From assembly GCA_001414345.1 (NCBI GenBank), contig LLCB01000422.1, positions 1 through 52,860 on the forward strand: a stretch of 52,860 nucleotides of DNA, read 5' to 3'. Position numbers and translations under genes: made by a program. Shown piece after piece: positions 21,951 to 34,100 of the stretch. The notes under the pieces are model-generated. The model saw only the letters and a program-made list of their open reading frames with translations. It was not told where the DNA came from and did not search any database. Numbering within the stretch: position 1 is the first letter of the stretch; each line of letters starts with the position of its first letter. The stretch is from Hymenoscyphus infarciens. Its lineage: Eukaryota > Ascomycota > Leotiomycetes > Helotiales > Helotiaceae.

Positions 21951-23147
21951 GATTACATCGGGCTTTTGGTTGTTGTTTCGAGATGCAAGTTGGGTTTGGA
22001 AGTCGAAGTTGAAAGTTGATGTTGATGTTGATGTTGCGGAATGTGGTTGTAAGGTTGAATGCGGAGATGGAGCTTTTTCTACGCGAGGAGAGGTGTGGAC
22101 CACACAACTCAAAGTGAATCTTGAATCTGTAGTAGCAAACCCTTTGATTAATACTCGCATGCACATGCAACCCTCAACCAAAGAAATTGAAAGAATTGAC
22201 GAGGAAATTGAGGGTGAATCGATATTTCTGGAAGTTTCGAGACTTACGTGCCTATAAATTCACCCTCTAAAAAGAGCGGTGTTATTATGGGTTTAAATGG
22301 CATTGTTCAGCTTCCAATTTTGAGCAAGTGAGGCATAGGGTTTCATGTTCGGTTGGATTGACACCCCTCCAACCACAATGGCCATGCAACCGCCAATTGA
22401 AGAAGAATACTCTAGGCAATGAGGCAGACTCGGATTCTACCGCAATCCGAGTTCCGCGATACCTTTCCATCGCTCGATGGGCAAGGCTCGATGGGTCTCA
22501 TTTTCGTTCACCGAATGGGCCGGTCGATGGGCCAACAAGGTCACAATTCTGCTCACCGATTAACAAAACATTGAAATAAGGACGCAAACATTTGGCCAGG
22601 CGAGCGACTCTAGTTGCTGATGTGCCGATGTCGATAGGGAGGAAGAGTTGATGAAGTGAGGTTGTCGATAAGGTAGGCTTAGACGAATCACGTGTTTACC
22701 CCGCTCCACGGGCAACGAACGTTCTCGTACAATTTAATATCTATCAAAAGCTTTCGGACAATTGGGTTTCGTCGCTCTAAATTATTTTGGTTATTCTTCG
22801 ATAATCTTCCAAGTGTCTAGAATAATCCATTCCTTTCTCCTAGAAAGTTCGAACAATCTAAGCTATTTGCCGCTTTTGTGATCCACCAAAATCAAATGGT
22901 GGATGACTTTTTATCACAAACCCCGGAAACCAGAGTTTTCTATTACCTTGTGTCTTCTATGCATATTTTAGTTGGTGTAAATTAACCGCAACTGATTGAT
23001 TGCCGGCTCTAGCACTAGTTAAGTTGGCTAGCGCGTTATTATGAAGCCACATCATCTCCACAATCCTATTTATTAACACTTCTTCAGCAAAACAAAAAAA
23101 ATCGTATTCAAAGTACCAAACTTTCACAAATCATTTGATAGCCTACA
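21951..23147. other. Gene-free flank upstream of the sacsin-like gene
   Basis: Contains the promoter of the minus-strand sacsin-like gene. The ATG at 22181 is in frame with the chosen start at 21950, but the 77 extra residues are low-complexity (a Ser-Thr-Asn-Phe stretch) and look like 5' UTR. The rest, to 23147, is AT-rich with scattered short motifs of the type seen at 5870 (ttcggacaattggg near 22753). I see no gene. Confidence 0.5.
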
Positions 23148-23477
23148 ATGTTTCGATCTTTAATTACACGGCACCTCTCCAAAGGCCTAACCAGCCGTTC
23201 CATCCAACTCTTTCCACGTCCACAATTCTCACAATCCAATTCAACGCCATTAAAAACATGATATTCGAGCATAGGAATCCGTGGAGAAAACCGTCAAGTC
23301 GCTTCAAAAACTCGCCAGAAAAGGTTACCTTGGGTCCGTTGCGAGGATTGCAGTTACATACATTTTGCCCTTCTTCTCATTGGCTTTGTCATTTACCAAA
23401 ATGATGAATACCTCGAAAAGGAAAAAAAGGCTGGAGTCGTGCATCGGACCGAGAATGAAGTAGTTCGAATAAAATAA
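23148..23477 (+). pseudogene. Small mitochondrial-type protein frame broken by TGA
   Basis: A 110-codon frame from ATG 23148 to TAA 23475-23477 is interrupted only by TGA at codon 38 (23259-23261). The N-terminus (MFRSLITRHLSKGLTSRS) is basic, Ser/Arg-rich and acid-free, like a mitochondrial presequence. Immediately after the TGA comes YSSIGIRGENRQ, so an Arg there (CGA to TGA) would recreate an R-Y/S-S cleavage motif. Downstream are a hydrophobic helix (IHFALLLIGFVIY) and a charged tail (YLEKEKKAGVVHRTENEVVR). I do not recognise the family. No splice sites remove the TGA. An overlapping frame, 23281-23463, is also open with a hydrophobic segment, so the assignment is tentative. Confidence 0.4.
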
Positions 23478-24879
23478 GGAGAACAGCCTCGAGTTCCACC
23501 TAAAGTAACTCCCTGGGGGCTGGAAGGTGTACGGGACTCATTGGGCTGGGGAATTTGTCGGGATTTAGAAGGACTGAAAAAAATGAGTATAATTAGAACT
23601 AAACTCTCCACTTTATTTGTTTTCTAAAACAAATACTAAAAACAGGCCGTCGCTTATTTTGTACGCTCGAACAAACAAATCATCTCTGCTATTGTAGCAG
23701 TGACTAAAGATCCAATGGCGCGTGGTTATGAAGTCACTTCCCCGACCGAGGAATAGGTTATCATTTCATCCATACTATCTCAAAAATCTCTCGCCTCTAT
23801 CCTTTCTTCAAAAGAATATAAAACCAGATTCCCAATTTTCTAAAGCTCTAACATGGTATAGTACGATTATCGATTCCCCGATACCTTATAAAAAGAACGT
23901 TGCGGCATAAACTCCACGTCTTTCCTGCCCGAAACTTTGTTCATTTTAGGCCACTTCCCTTCTTACCCTTCGATTCGAGGGGCTTCGACCATTACACTAT
24001 TAGAATATAATAAAGAACACTATTATATAGGTCACAACGGGACTGGTAGAAAGAGTCCTTTAGCAGCAGTACCAACAGATAATTCATTATTCCCTCTTTT
24101 TTCTGGTATCTCAAGCAGTTTCAAATAATGATGAACCAAGGGACTTTGGGTCGTCTATCACTGTGGGAATGTACATATAAAAAGCAACGGAAAGTGATCT
24201 TTCGTATACCACGAAAATGGCAACTTCATGGCTCGCTTAGGGTATGATCACAAAGGACCCTCACATGAAAAATGTGTTGGTGTCTGGAAGGTATATGAGA
24301 ATATGCTTAAGTATTTACATGACGCTCCCATTGAATTTTTCGAGGACCAGGAAACTAGCGATGTCCAAAAGAAAAAGGTTCATTCATAGCAATAGAAAAG
24401 AGGTGTCGGCCTATCATTACAGAAGAACGACGAACCAGTATTTTTTAGCCATGATTTGTAAAGTACTTGCTGAGTGATTTGGGATTTTGGTTTTCCACCC
24501 AAAAGGCAGTCATGAATTCACTCGGGGACGGTAATGTAGCAAGAGCTTCGGGGCGTTCATCCATAATATGAAAATTAATTTTGACGAGCTTCTGTCGCTT
24601 ATATTTAGATATATGCTTGCCTTCTACCTGTATATCAACAAGCTTCTCAATAACATCTCTATCTATAAAGTAGTACAACCTCTACCTTTTAATAACATTT
24701 TATAAGTATAATACTCATAATAGTTAGCACTTTAGCGTACTAGCGTTTAGAAAACTTATACTATAGTAGAAACTAACTCTAAATAATTAGTTAAAGAAAA
24801 GTATTACAAGGATCTTAATCCTCTACACGTTTTCCTAAATTCTCTACCTTTTCTTATAAATAGCATAAACTCCTCTTAC
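23478..24879. other. AT-rich gene-poor stretch
   Basis: Many short frames occur but none has a motif, splice support or length above about 80 codons. One stretch near 24208-24390 reads as roughly 60 sense codons (from SFVYHENGNF to QKKKVHS) with stops on both sides and could be an eroded exon. Sequence composition suggests long-decayed genes rather than a simple repeat. Confidence 0.4.
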
Positions 24880-25267
24880 TTGCTTTTGTCTCTGAAACTA
24901 ATTAGTTATAGACTTCTGTTTAAGGGCGAACCTGTTGAGTTCATTCTCGGAAACGGAGAAGATTTCGAAACCTACTCCGTTTACAAGGAAGTACTTTACA
25001 GCACTTCAATATTGTTCAAGATATATTTAGATGAAACAGACTCTGTAAATCCTTCGACTGGCAAAATCAAAATAGTAATTAATTATACAAGCCCCTCCCC
25101 CAGTGTGCGGAACATTGCTGAAATGGCTTTACGAACGAGAATTCTCTCTAAATGTGGGTTACAATCTTAGTCATATATTGGATTCATATATGTTCGCCGG
25201 CCACCTATGCATCGTTAAGTTGAATAATTGTATTATAGGCCTAATCCAAGACAAAATCACCAGTTAG
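24880..25267 (+). pseudogene. BTB/POZ-domain gene relic with a frameshift
   Basis: The frame from 24880 gives GEPVEFILGNGEDFETYSVY then KEVLYSTSILFKIYLD, typical of the start of fungal BTB/POZ proteins (binding of the partner strand, then the conserved K-x-x-L-x-x-x-S). It loses similarity after about 25095, and the next BTB block (LLKWLYEREFSLN, SHILDSYMFAGHL, CIVKLNNCIIGLI) is found from 25115 in a frame shifted by one, ending at TAG 25265-25267. The shift falls near the C-rich gcccctccccca run at 25091-25102. There is no ATG at the 5' end. Weak further similarity (RVFKEFKSTTR, LVCDIL) may extend to about 25430. I read it as a decayed gene. Confidence 0.65.
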
Positions 25268-27438
25268 AACAATGCAGTAGATGATGACATAAACTGGAAT
25301 TAGGATCGCATGGCTCGCGTTTTTAAAGAGTTTAAGAGTACCACTCGCCAAGTACCGAGCCACTCCAGAAGATTTGTGGTGCTTTCGTTTAGTATGCGAT
25401 ATATTGTCATCGCGCTGACGAGATCAGCCAAAATACCATCTTGAGAGGGATAGAAACTAGACTCCATTCAGAATATCGAAAGTGCAATTAATGATTCAAA
25501 GACGCCTGGACGTGGGTGCTGGGCTGTTTGTCACATTCTGGCCACACCATGTATACCGAATTCCTGCGGGCGAGGAGAATTTGGTGGGTCTCCAGTATGT
25601 GAAGTTCATATTCATAGGTACGGCAAGAGTTTCATAGCGGCAAAGGAGCTCCTTTCTAAAGGTCCCAAATTTTAGCCTCCTTTCCGTGGGTGGGGGTTCG
25701 ATATTAACAAATATACCAACTCTCACTTGTGCCTCCAAGGAAGCTTTCTATGAAAATTATAGTTGAGGGGGGAGTGGTCCGAACAGGAAATAAGTGACAA
25801 GAGTTGCGAGCTGAAAGTGTGGATGCATGGAGGAAATTACCGGTTTTCGAATGAAGTCACAGTCCTCTTAGCTCTCTTCTTGATATTTAGCTTAGGGATA
25901 GATGCTATTGTTTAGTAATTGTGTGATACAATGGACTTGCGAAGTTGGGCTCCATATTATACACAGAAAAACTTCATTCCAGATGCCATGATATAGTTCA
26001 CCGGAAGTCCTTATCCCCACTCTATGTTTCTTTTTTGCTTTTTGGAAAGATTTCCCAAACCCCAATTGAAAGCGCACTCAGGCTTCATTTGCTCTCTCCG
26101 CCACAGGTAAAGTTTTTTCTGTTGTGTTCTGACATGGTCTCATCACAGTGCTTGACTTAGTAATTATTTTGAGGCACGCATTCGGCGAGTGAAAATATCT
26201 GGAGTTTCCAGGGCGATACTTGTAAAACATTAATCTTTTTTTTGTATAGCATATGAGAAATTGCACAGAGCTTAGGTCTAGAGACGTGACCGTCCACGTG
26301 GAGCGTAAGGCAGAACGTTATGAATGTGGGTTTTCTACAAAGTATACTTACCACCATACTGCACCGCAATAAACCACTGCTCTTCTGCCATCAAACATTG
26401 TAGTTTGGAAGCTCTAGTAAAATGTGACACCGGAACACCAGAATATCCTTTCCTTCCAAATAAGTTAGAATCTTGAAATGCCAGCTTATTCCGCTTTGAA
26501 ATGTTCTCTAGACGGATCGTGGTTCTAAACACTTTTTCTGTGAATGATCCCGATTTCTGTCGTTAGAGCCTGGCTATTGTTTGGTCTCGTGAGTATTGAG
26601 AGAAACCTACCGAATAATCTGAAGACATGTTCCGAATGCTACTCAATAGCTTTAAAATATTGCTGGTGGTATAGCTGTCACAGAAAAATGGGGTCTCACG
26701 TGACCCCTTTTCCCTGTATATATAGCAGAGTTTTCACCTCCTAATACAAGGCTCCTCAGTGCGTTTTCAACCCAAAAATACGTCACAATAGCGTATAAGT
26801 AGATCCACAGTTAACCTAAGCTACGCCTGCCTCAGCGTGCTATGATTCTTCTAAAAGGTTCGTATAATTGCAATACACTTTTTTCAATCATCCAGTTTAT
26901 CCTGAATCAACAGGCGGTATTGTCCACATCATTTTATACAATTCTAGAATATAAAAATCACAGGAGGGGTACAATTTCATAATGGTGTTACAACGATGTA
27001 CACCCTCGGGGTCTACTTGAGGCTTGAAAGATTTATGATTTTTAAAAAATAATAGGTCTGGCTACAAGATCCATGTTGTAAGTTTTTCCATAACGACTCT
27101 ACCTCCCATTTTCCCCACCGAGCATGTTCGAAAGCCTAACAGCTTCCTTATTTACTCAATCTGCGCTCACTCAATTTTTGTTACAACGCTTCTTTCCGGT
27201 AAGTGTACATTCCCTAGTATAGCCAGGTACTGATCGACAAAAACCTAGTGAGCAAGTTGCAACTCAATCGGGGTCGCAAAAAGAAAAAGCAACAAGAAGA
27301 TTAGCAATAAGAAAACCTCACGAGGTAGAAGGAAAACAAGAAAGAGGAGAATGCGGGGATTGCGAGGCCACCAAGCCAGACAGTAAAAGGCAACTCCATG
27401 TATCCACAATGACCATCCCCCACCTGCGTGCTCACTAC
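25268..27438. other. Gene-poor stretch, possible further relics
   Basis: The minus-strand frame 26335-26532 ends with a good donor (gtaagt within GGTGGTAAGTATAC), which may be an eroded exon, but I find no partner exon or family. A near-palindrome ggggtctcacgtgacccc followed by tatatata occurs at about 26690-26724. From 27000 the sequence is the 3' flank of the coiled-coil gene. No supported gene. Confidence 0.4.
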
Positions 27439-29845
27439 CTAGGCAGTGAGACGCCAAAACACCACACCAGCCACGGCGATAGCGATGGCTACTTTGCCAA
27501 CGGTAATCTTCCAATTTCTTCCCTTGACCATCTTTTCAACCTTTACGATTCTTTCCACTTCCACTTCGTCTTCCTCCTCAGCAAGCCTATGAAGTTGGGA
27601 AAGGTAATTGTCAAAAGACTCGATATCATTCTCCAAAGCGAACGAGAACGGGGTCTCTGCTGCCGCAGCCAAAGATGAAGTGGCCGAAACTGGACTATTG
27701 ACCGCAGACAACAGCGGAGCCACTGGGCCAACCTTGATGGGAGTCAGGCGTGTGTTGGACCAGGATGATGACACAGCCGAGTAGATGAGAAGGGGGGCAT
27801 AGCAGAAGAATGCAAATAGCATGAGGGAGAAAGTTAAGAATGCCATGGCGTTGAGGTACATAGTTCCAGGGGTAGCGGCAGACCACCATCCTTGCACCGT
27901 CTCCTTGGTGGGTTTGGCGTTAATGGCTTGATGGATAAAAATTTCGTTATCGAGCTGTTGTGTAAGACGACAGTTTTCGTCACGCAGGCGATCGAAATGC
28001 TTTTCCAGAAAACTTTTATCATCTTTCAAATCAGCAATTTCAGTTTGGGCAGCTGCAAATTCGCCGAGAAGGATCTTTTGAGAAGTTTTATGGCGGATCA
28101 CTTTCTTTTCGTGTTTCTCTTTCAGTCGACTGAGTTGGTTCTCGTGTTCCTCCAACAGATCGATAGTTCGACTCTCATGCTCGTCCTGCAAAAAGCTTAT
28201 TTCATTGTCATGTTGCTTCTTCGCAGTTCTTTGCTCGTTCTTCAATGTATTAATGTTGGAAGCCATCTTTCGGTTGGATTCCGCAAGGCCCGAATTCTGC
28301 GTAGATAAGTCGGCGACGGTTTGGTTTGCCTTGCTTTTGGCCTGTTCGGTGTCGAAGAGAGTATCCTCCAGCGCTTGGATTGTTTTCGATGTCGAAGTCC
28401 GATAACGGTTCAATGCTGTGAAATCTCTCGTGCGTTCTTTGCACTTTGTCTCGGATTTTTCCTTCTCCTCGCGGCATTTTAGGAGATCTCTTTGGAGTTC
28501 CCACTCTCTGATCGAGGGATGCGGGCAGATATGTCCGTTTCCAAGTTTCAAGTTGGCATTTTCAGTTTCCAAGTCCTTGACCTAGGAAGTATTAGTGGGG
28601 CTCACAACTTCTTGTGTTTGTGATGTTATTAGTGCAAGACAAAGTAGAAGAATCATAAACATTATCCAAGACGGTTGAGACAACCAAAGACCATGCATCC
28701 CAATTCTTCCATCTAGTTCAAATAAATAAAATTAAAACTTAAGATTATTCGAGAGAAGGCAGAAGCATAAAGACAGTGTCTAAAACAGTTCTACTTGATC
28801 AAAGACCACGTCTTTTAAATTCTCTGATCCATCTCGAATAACCAAACAATACCCAAGAAAACTCGAAAGAAGGCTGGAGAATAAAGTTATTATCCGAGAA
28901 ATCCGTGGAGAGCGTCGGTCTCAATTGTCTCAATCATCTCGAGTAACAGAATCTTACTTCAGGTTATCCGAGACAAACTAGAAGAATGAAAGGAGCTCCT
29001 CCCAGATAGAGTCGAGTAATTGAAGACAAAAAGCTCAATACTCCAATCCATCTAGGATAATAGAATAACGTGGGATGGTCGGAGGACATCCAATCAAGGA
29101 GGAGTGTAGATAGAACGGAACTTCAACAAAAGGGTTCGATCTCACCTTTTGGGCTGTTGTGCTGCTATTCTGAAGTACCACAACAAGGGCCTCCAATCTT
29201 TGAACCTCGGCAATATAAGGGACCAAGATCTCTTGATGTCGTTTCTCGGCATCTTGCATCCAACTCGCCTGGTCATGTTCATATTTCTCTTCGTAGTGTC
29301 GGGAAACACGTGCCTCTTGCGCGGCATTGAGTGGGTGGTCAGCTTCTGTGACTTGTTGGGCGGGTATAGCTGTGGAAGACTGAGATGTGGGAGGTTGAGG
29401 TGCGGGAGCTTTTGGTTCGGCCATTCGCTGAAATATATTAGTAGATGTACTCTCATTAAAAAAAGAGACAAGTGCTTGGTGGTGGATGAGAAGGAACAAA
29501 GACCTTCTCGAGCTCCAGTATTGGGGAGCAAAGGGTAGAGAAAGGGAGCTGATAGCTTACAGAACGTAACCGTCTTAACTCATCTTCTGCCGTAAATTTC
29601 TGACCGTCTGCAGCCATCTTTTCGGCAATTGCGCTTGCTCTGGCTTCTTTGGCTTCAAGCAATTCCTCATCAAGCATCTTCAATTGACGCTCGAGTCCCT
29701 CTATTTTAAGTGTTTCATCATCGAGCTTCCTGTTGACTGTACCGAGATAATCCGCTACCTCATCAAACTGTTTTTTGAGATTGTTGGGGTACTCTGTCTT
29801 GATCCACTCGACCGGGAATTTCAAAAAATTGATGTCGTTCACCAT
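27439..29845 (-). CDS. Coiled-coil protein with C-terminal membrane segments
   Basis: Three exons: 29845-29561, 29427-29146, 28581-27439, all joined in phase 0, giving 569 residues. Exon 1 begins MVNDINFLKFPVEWIKTEY and runs into a heptad-rich helix (LKIEGLERQLKMLDEELLEA). Exon 2 starts with a Pro/Gln/Thr linker (PKAPAPQPPTSQ) and returns to coiled coil. Exon 3 holds about 200 residues of charged coiled coil (NQLSRLKEKHEKKVIRHK), then a hydrophobic segment (NAMAFLTFSLMLFAFFCYAP), an acidic patch and a second hydrophobic helix (VGKVAIAIAVAGVVFW) at the extreme C-terminus. The form suggests an organelle-anchored tether or golgin-like protein. I do not recognise a named family. Intron 1 is 133 nt; intron 2 (28582-29145) is 564 nt, far longer than any other here, and is filled with degenerate repeats. 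Confidence 0.75.
28600..29070. repeat. Degenerate ~100-130-bp tandem repeats inside an intron
   Basis: Four diverged modules follow one another, each with an agaagaat/ggagaataaag-like start, an attatccgag-like block, a caaagac or gagac block and an end like ccatctagttcaaataa, ccatctcgaataacc, catctcgagtaacag or ccatctaggataatag. Modules begin near 28647, 28760, 28875 and 28978. They sit within the 564-nt intron of the coiled-coil gene and explain its length. Identity between modules is low, so boundaries are approximate. Confidence 0.6.
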
Positions 29846-31105
29846 CTTGGAATTGTTAGGTAGTGGTCCAGAGTGGTGTTCGTGAAGGTATGAGGGGTAA
29901 GGTATAAGGAGGGTTGTCGAGTAGCCGCACGCGTCGACGACCAAGAGTAAGCGTGTTCGTAACGTTGCCGAGTATCTAGACGATGACGAGAACAGTGCTA
30001 GGGAGTTGTTGAGTATTCAGAGAACAGATACGTGTGTTTTGCGAAATTGCTGGGTGTTTAGTCAATGACCAAAGGTAAACGGTTTCGCGATCGATGTCGT
30101 GGTATGATGCGAAGGGGAGCAGGTCAAGTCCCGAGGGTCGATGGACTTAAGTATTATTTTAGTGGGAAATTAGCGCGGGGCTGGGGTAGTAAGCTCGTGG
30201 TGAATTGAAGAATGATTTAATAGTGGCCGGGGTCGTGCCTGAGAAGTGAATGTTGGAGTAAAATAGGGGGTTTCGCTTAGCGCGACTTGACACTATCACC
30301 ACTTGCCAACCTCACGGCGACGAGAAGAGCGATTACGAAGGAAATAGGACATGCTGCACCGTAGACTTATGTATGATGTTGAGTTAGTGCCTGCCGGTGG
30401 CATAAATATTCATAGAATATCTAATATTTGGGAGGTTTCTACTGCCAATGGACCTCGACCAGCGCCTTCGACACACGACCCCCTGCAATAATGGACCAAT
30501 GACCCCCAAAAACCACAAGTCCGAACCAACCACCCCGACCTCTGAAATAACCTATCTCTCCCTCTGCCACTCGCCACCCTTCCAAGCACTCAGAGCAAAA
30601 CCTTCCAGTGAAGAGACCAATGTAAGTTGGCAGAATATTTGCACAATCCGGCCGGCATCGCACAACCACAGTGAAGGCTCTAATGTATGCCGATGGAGGT
30701 TTTGCGTGAGCCCGCATAGCACGAATTTTTGTTAGAAATGGAATGCCTTCCCGCAAAGCACACTTCTCAGTGAGGGTTCTAATGTTGATAGTGGAAGAAT
30801 TACTGGGTTAATGGACTTGGGCTGAAATGTGCACTATCTTAAAGTGCCATTTCTTACTGTAACAACACAGTATGAACAAGAGAGAAAAATAGATCCAATG
30901 AACCCGAAGAATATACACACCCACCTACCAAATACCAAGTTACAGGTCACAAACCCCTCTTCAACACCAGGAAAGGAAATCACGTAGATTGACCACAACT
31001 ATAACCAGACACAAAAAAACAACTTTTCAATTACCCCACCCGAAAAGCAACAACAGAATATCTAAACGTCTAAAACAAGCCTCTACCTCCATCCCTCCCT
31101 CTTCT
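29846..31105. other. Intergenic, 1.3 kb
   Basis: Promoter of the coiled-coil gene (minus strand, to its right) and 3' flank of the DopA gene. A frame overlapping on both strands at 30439-30756 has no motif. No repeat or RNA gene seen. Confidence 0.5.
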
Positions 31106-34100
31106 CTACAACGCTTTAACCACACTCCCCTCGTCAAACAGATCACCCAGCAACCCCCTCCTACACCCCTCCAAGTCCACCACCCCCATCGAGTACGTAC
31201 TCTCAAAAGCCCAAATACTCAACTGTCCAAAGAACGGCCGTAAAACCTTAGCAACAAGTTCATCCTTCCTCTCCCAACTCCCCTCATCACTAATACCCCC
31301 CGGTCCAATGAGCAACCTCCTCATCTGACTCTGACTAGCCTGCATAGTATTACTTTCCTGTAGTACAGCAGAAGAGGGTGCCGCATGGGAGCCCAGTTCC
31401 TCCGAGAGCTCATCTGCAAGGGCTGTAGGATGGAAGTGCGAGGAGCGGTAGACGGCATCGATGGTATCGGTTATGAAGAGCCATTCGTGGAGTTGGAAAT
31501 CATCGGGGGCGACGCAGATGAGCGTGTCGAGGAGCTTGCAGGCTTGGAGGACGGAAGTGTTGCTATAGGTGTCGGAGGCGGCGCTGTGGTCGGGCGCTAC
31601 GATGGAGGATATTGCGGTGTGTAATTCTGCGTTGACGATCGGCCATAAAGTCGCGAGATGGATTGTGGAGGTCTTCAGAATTAATGCACGAAGTAAGAGA
31701 TAGATATCTGCTCTTGTGGTTGAGGAGGGCGAGGAAGTGGTGGTTGCTGGTAGAAGCTCAACAATCTTTTCTTGTATTAATGGCAGATCTCCGACGAAAT
31801 TGTCATCCATACCCGCGAGGACGAGTGTCGCAGCACGACGCAGATTCAGTTGCGTTTTTCTGTCTGCTTCTAGTCTGGCGGATGTTGCCCCAACACCAAA
31901 GACGATACCCGCAGTGGCAGGGGGAACAATTCGGGTGAGTATATCCGGCATCCGCTCTTTGTCACTCATGGTCCATTGCTTCAGTAATGAGAGCCAGTCA
32001 CTCTCAACAAGTGATACGGGACTTGAAAAGAATTTAGGATCAAGGAAAGCATCACCGAGGTCCTTTTTCCATGCCTTTTGGTTGTTGGCCAATCTACTCA
32101 GTTGGTAGAGTAACTCGAGGGTGCTTTTAGAGACGTTATCTGGGAATGATTTAGACTTGAATGTTGGCCCAATGACACTAGTTGAGATGGTGCTGGATGC
32201 GGAAATTACACGGTCAGGCTCGACGAGGATTTTAGGTAGGTTTGGAGCAATCGATGCGAGAATTCCGACGACATCGTCAGCTCTCGATAGCGTGGATACG
32301 GTATTGGTCATTAAGCGTTCATCGGCATCTGATGTCACTTCTGAGAATCCCATCGGCCGAGTGGTGAATATTGCTGTTAATAATCGGAGAAATAGATCCT
32401 GTACATCCATTAGTAAATGTCAAATATATGGGACCATTAACAACTTACGCCCAGTTCTCTTCGCATTTTACGCTGCTCACCAAAGTTTGTATTATCAACT
32501 TTCTCTCCCAGTATTGCGGCAAACTCCAATAGACTTGGCAACGTCTGCCTGTGAGGAAAGGGATTCGTCAGCAAATCCTTCAAGAAGGTCATGCAATCAG
32601 TCCATATTTCATCCATGGTGTCATCTTCCAAAGACCGGGCATATTCAACCAAGAAGACGACGAGATCCGTATCATTGAGTGACGAGGTCATAGTTGACTT
32701 TCGTGAAGGGTCCAGAGCAGACGGGTTTGTGCGACTATATATAGCATTGAATATGGCCGGAATTGTGTGCTTCGGACTCGATCCGTCCAATACGTGGAGG
32801 AGGTTGAAGACCACCGTGGGCTTTGGAGCGGACTCTTGTTGAGACTTCTGCCATATCTCCACAACTGTCTCTAAGCACTCCAATGCTTCTGCAGCAAACA
32901 AGTGTTCAAGTAGCCTGCGAGCACGATTTCTCATGCGCAAGGATGTATAATTAAACGAAGCCACGGACTGCGGATCCTGATGAGTTGTTTCCTGTCCACC
33001 CCAAGACCAAATAAGAAAGCATATTCGCACAGCATCTTGAAATGACAACAAGACCGTAAGCCGATTGTTTGCTGTAACACTCCTCGATTGGGGAGCATCA
33101 GATGTGAAGACATTAGAAACCATGTTTCCAAAGAAGCCTTGAGTCTGTTCTGGACTCTTGACGATGGGTGTTTTTGATTCGTCCTGAAGCAATTTGTCAT
33201 GCCCTCTAGCGAGGACTTGCTCGAGCCCGTTCAGTAACGAGATCAAGGTAGATTCGGGCGCCACCCCTCCAGCATCGAGATCCGAGTCCTTGAAAGTTTC
33301 TTGCAAGCTTTTGAATGTTTGCCCTATTTGAGCACAGAGTGTTTCGACCAGAGGAATAAGAATCTGGAAAATGTTGCCTGAATAGAATGGGAGGCATTCA
33401 GTAAGGAAGCTGACCCAGCTATCAAGTACCGGCCTGCTACTCGGAGAAGCAAACCCCGCTTGTAAACATTTGATGAGTTTTTGCGGAGGGGGAGGATGTC
33501 TCATAAACGGGCCTAAATCAACCCTATCTGTTGACGAAGGTATCGAGATTTGGGGTGTCTCTTGGGTATTTGGGCGTTTTAGTTCTGCCGCGGATGGTTC
33601 TGGTGCTACGAGAGCCGCAGATGCATTTCGAATTCGGAGCGAATCATACACAACGTCCAGCAGCAAGACTTGAATAAAAGGATCAGTCCCATCAAGAGAA
33701 TGGCTTAAGCGGGCGATAAGAGTATCCTCTAGTTTCAAGCCAGCGAGTTGCGTAGAGTAGGGGCTCAGTAGTATTTGATGAAGGGTTGTCAACGCGGTCC
33801 TGTGAAACTGACTCATTCGGACGTCTGGCTCAGCTCTCTTGGGATCCTGACTCCCAGAAACAGCCTTTAGGCAAACCTGCAAGAAAAACTCGAGGAGGGT
33901 GACTTCGTTATCGCGACCAGCTACAGATGTTGGTTAGCATTATATGTCGAGGGTAGCAATCAAAGCACGTACTTATTCTACTCAGAAAATGCTCACTTCC
34001 TTCTGGAGCGATGGTGTTCTCTGCCAGAGCAGCCCACATGCCATCGGAAGACCAGCGTAGAATGTTTGAGAGGGTTTGAAGATAGTATAAACATTGATCC

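Noticed and set aside
21950..22181. Upstream ATG at 22181 as the start of the sacsin-like protein
   Set aside because: The extra 77 residues are low-complexity and unlike the family, which starts shortly before the NAQRQRLTVTLK block at 21950.
24208..24393. Protein-like open stretch ending QKKKVHS
   Set aside because: Stops lie on both sides and there is no start, splice site or recognisable domain; too weak to annotate as a gene.
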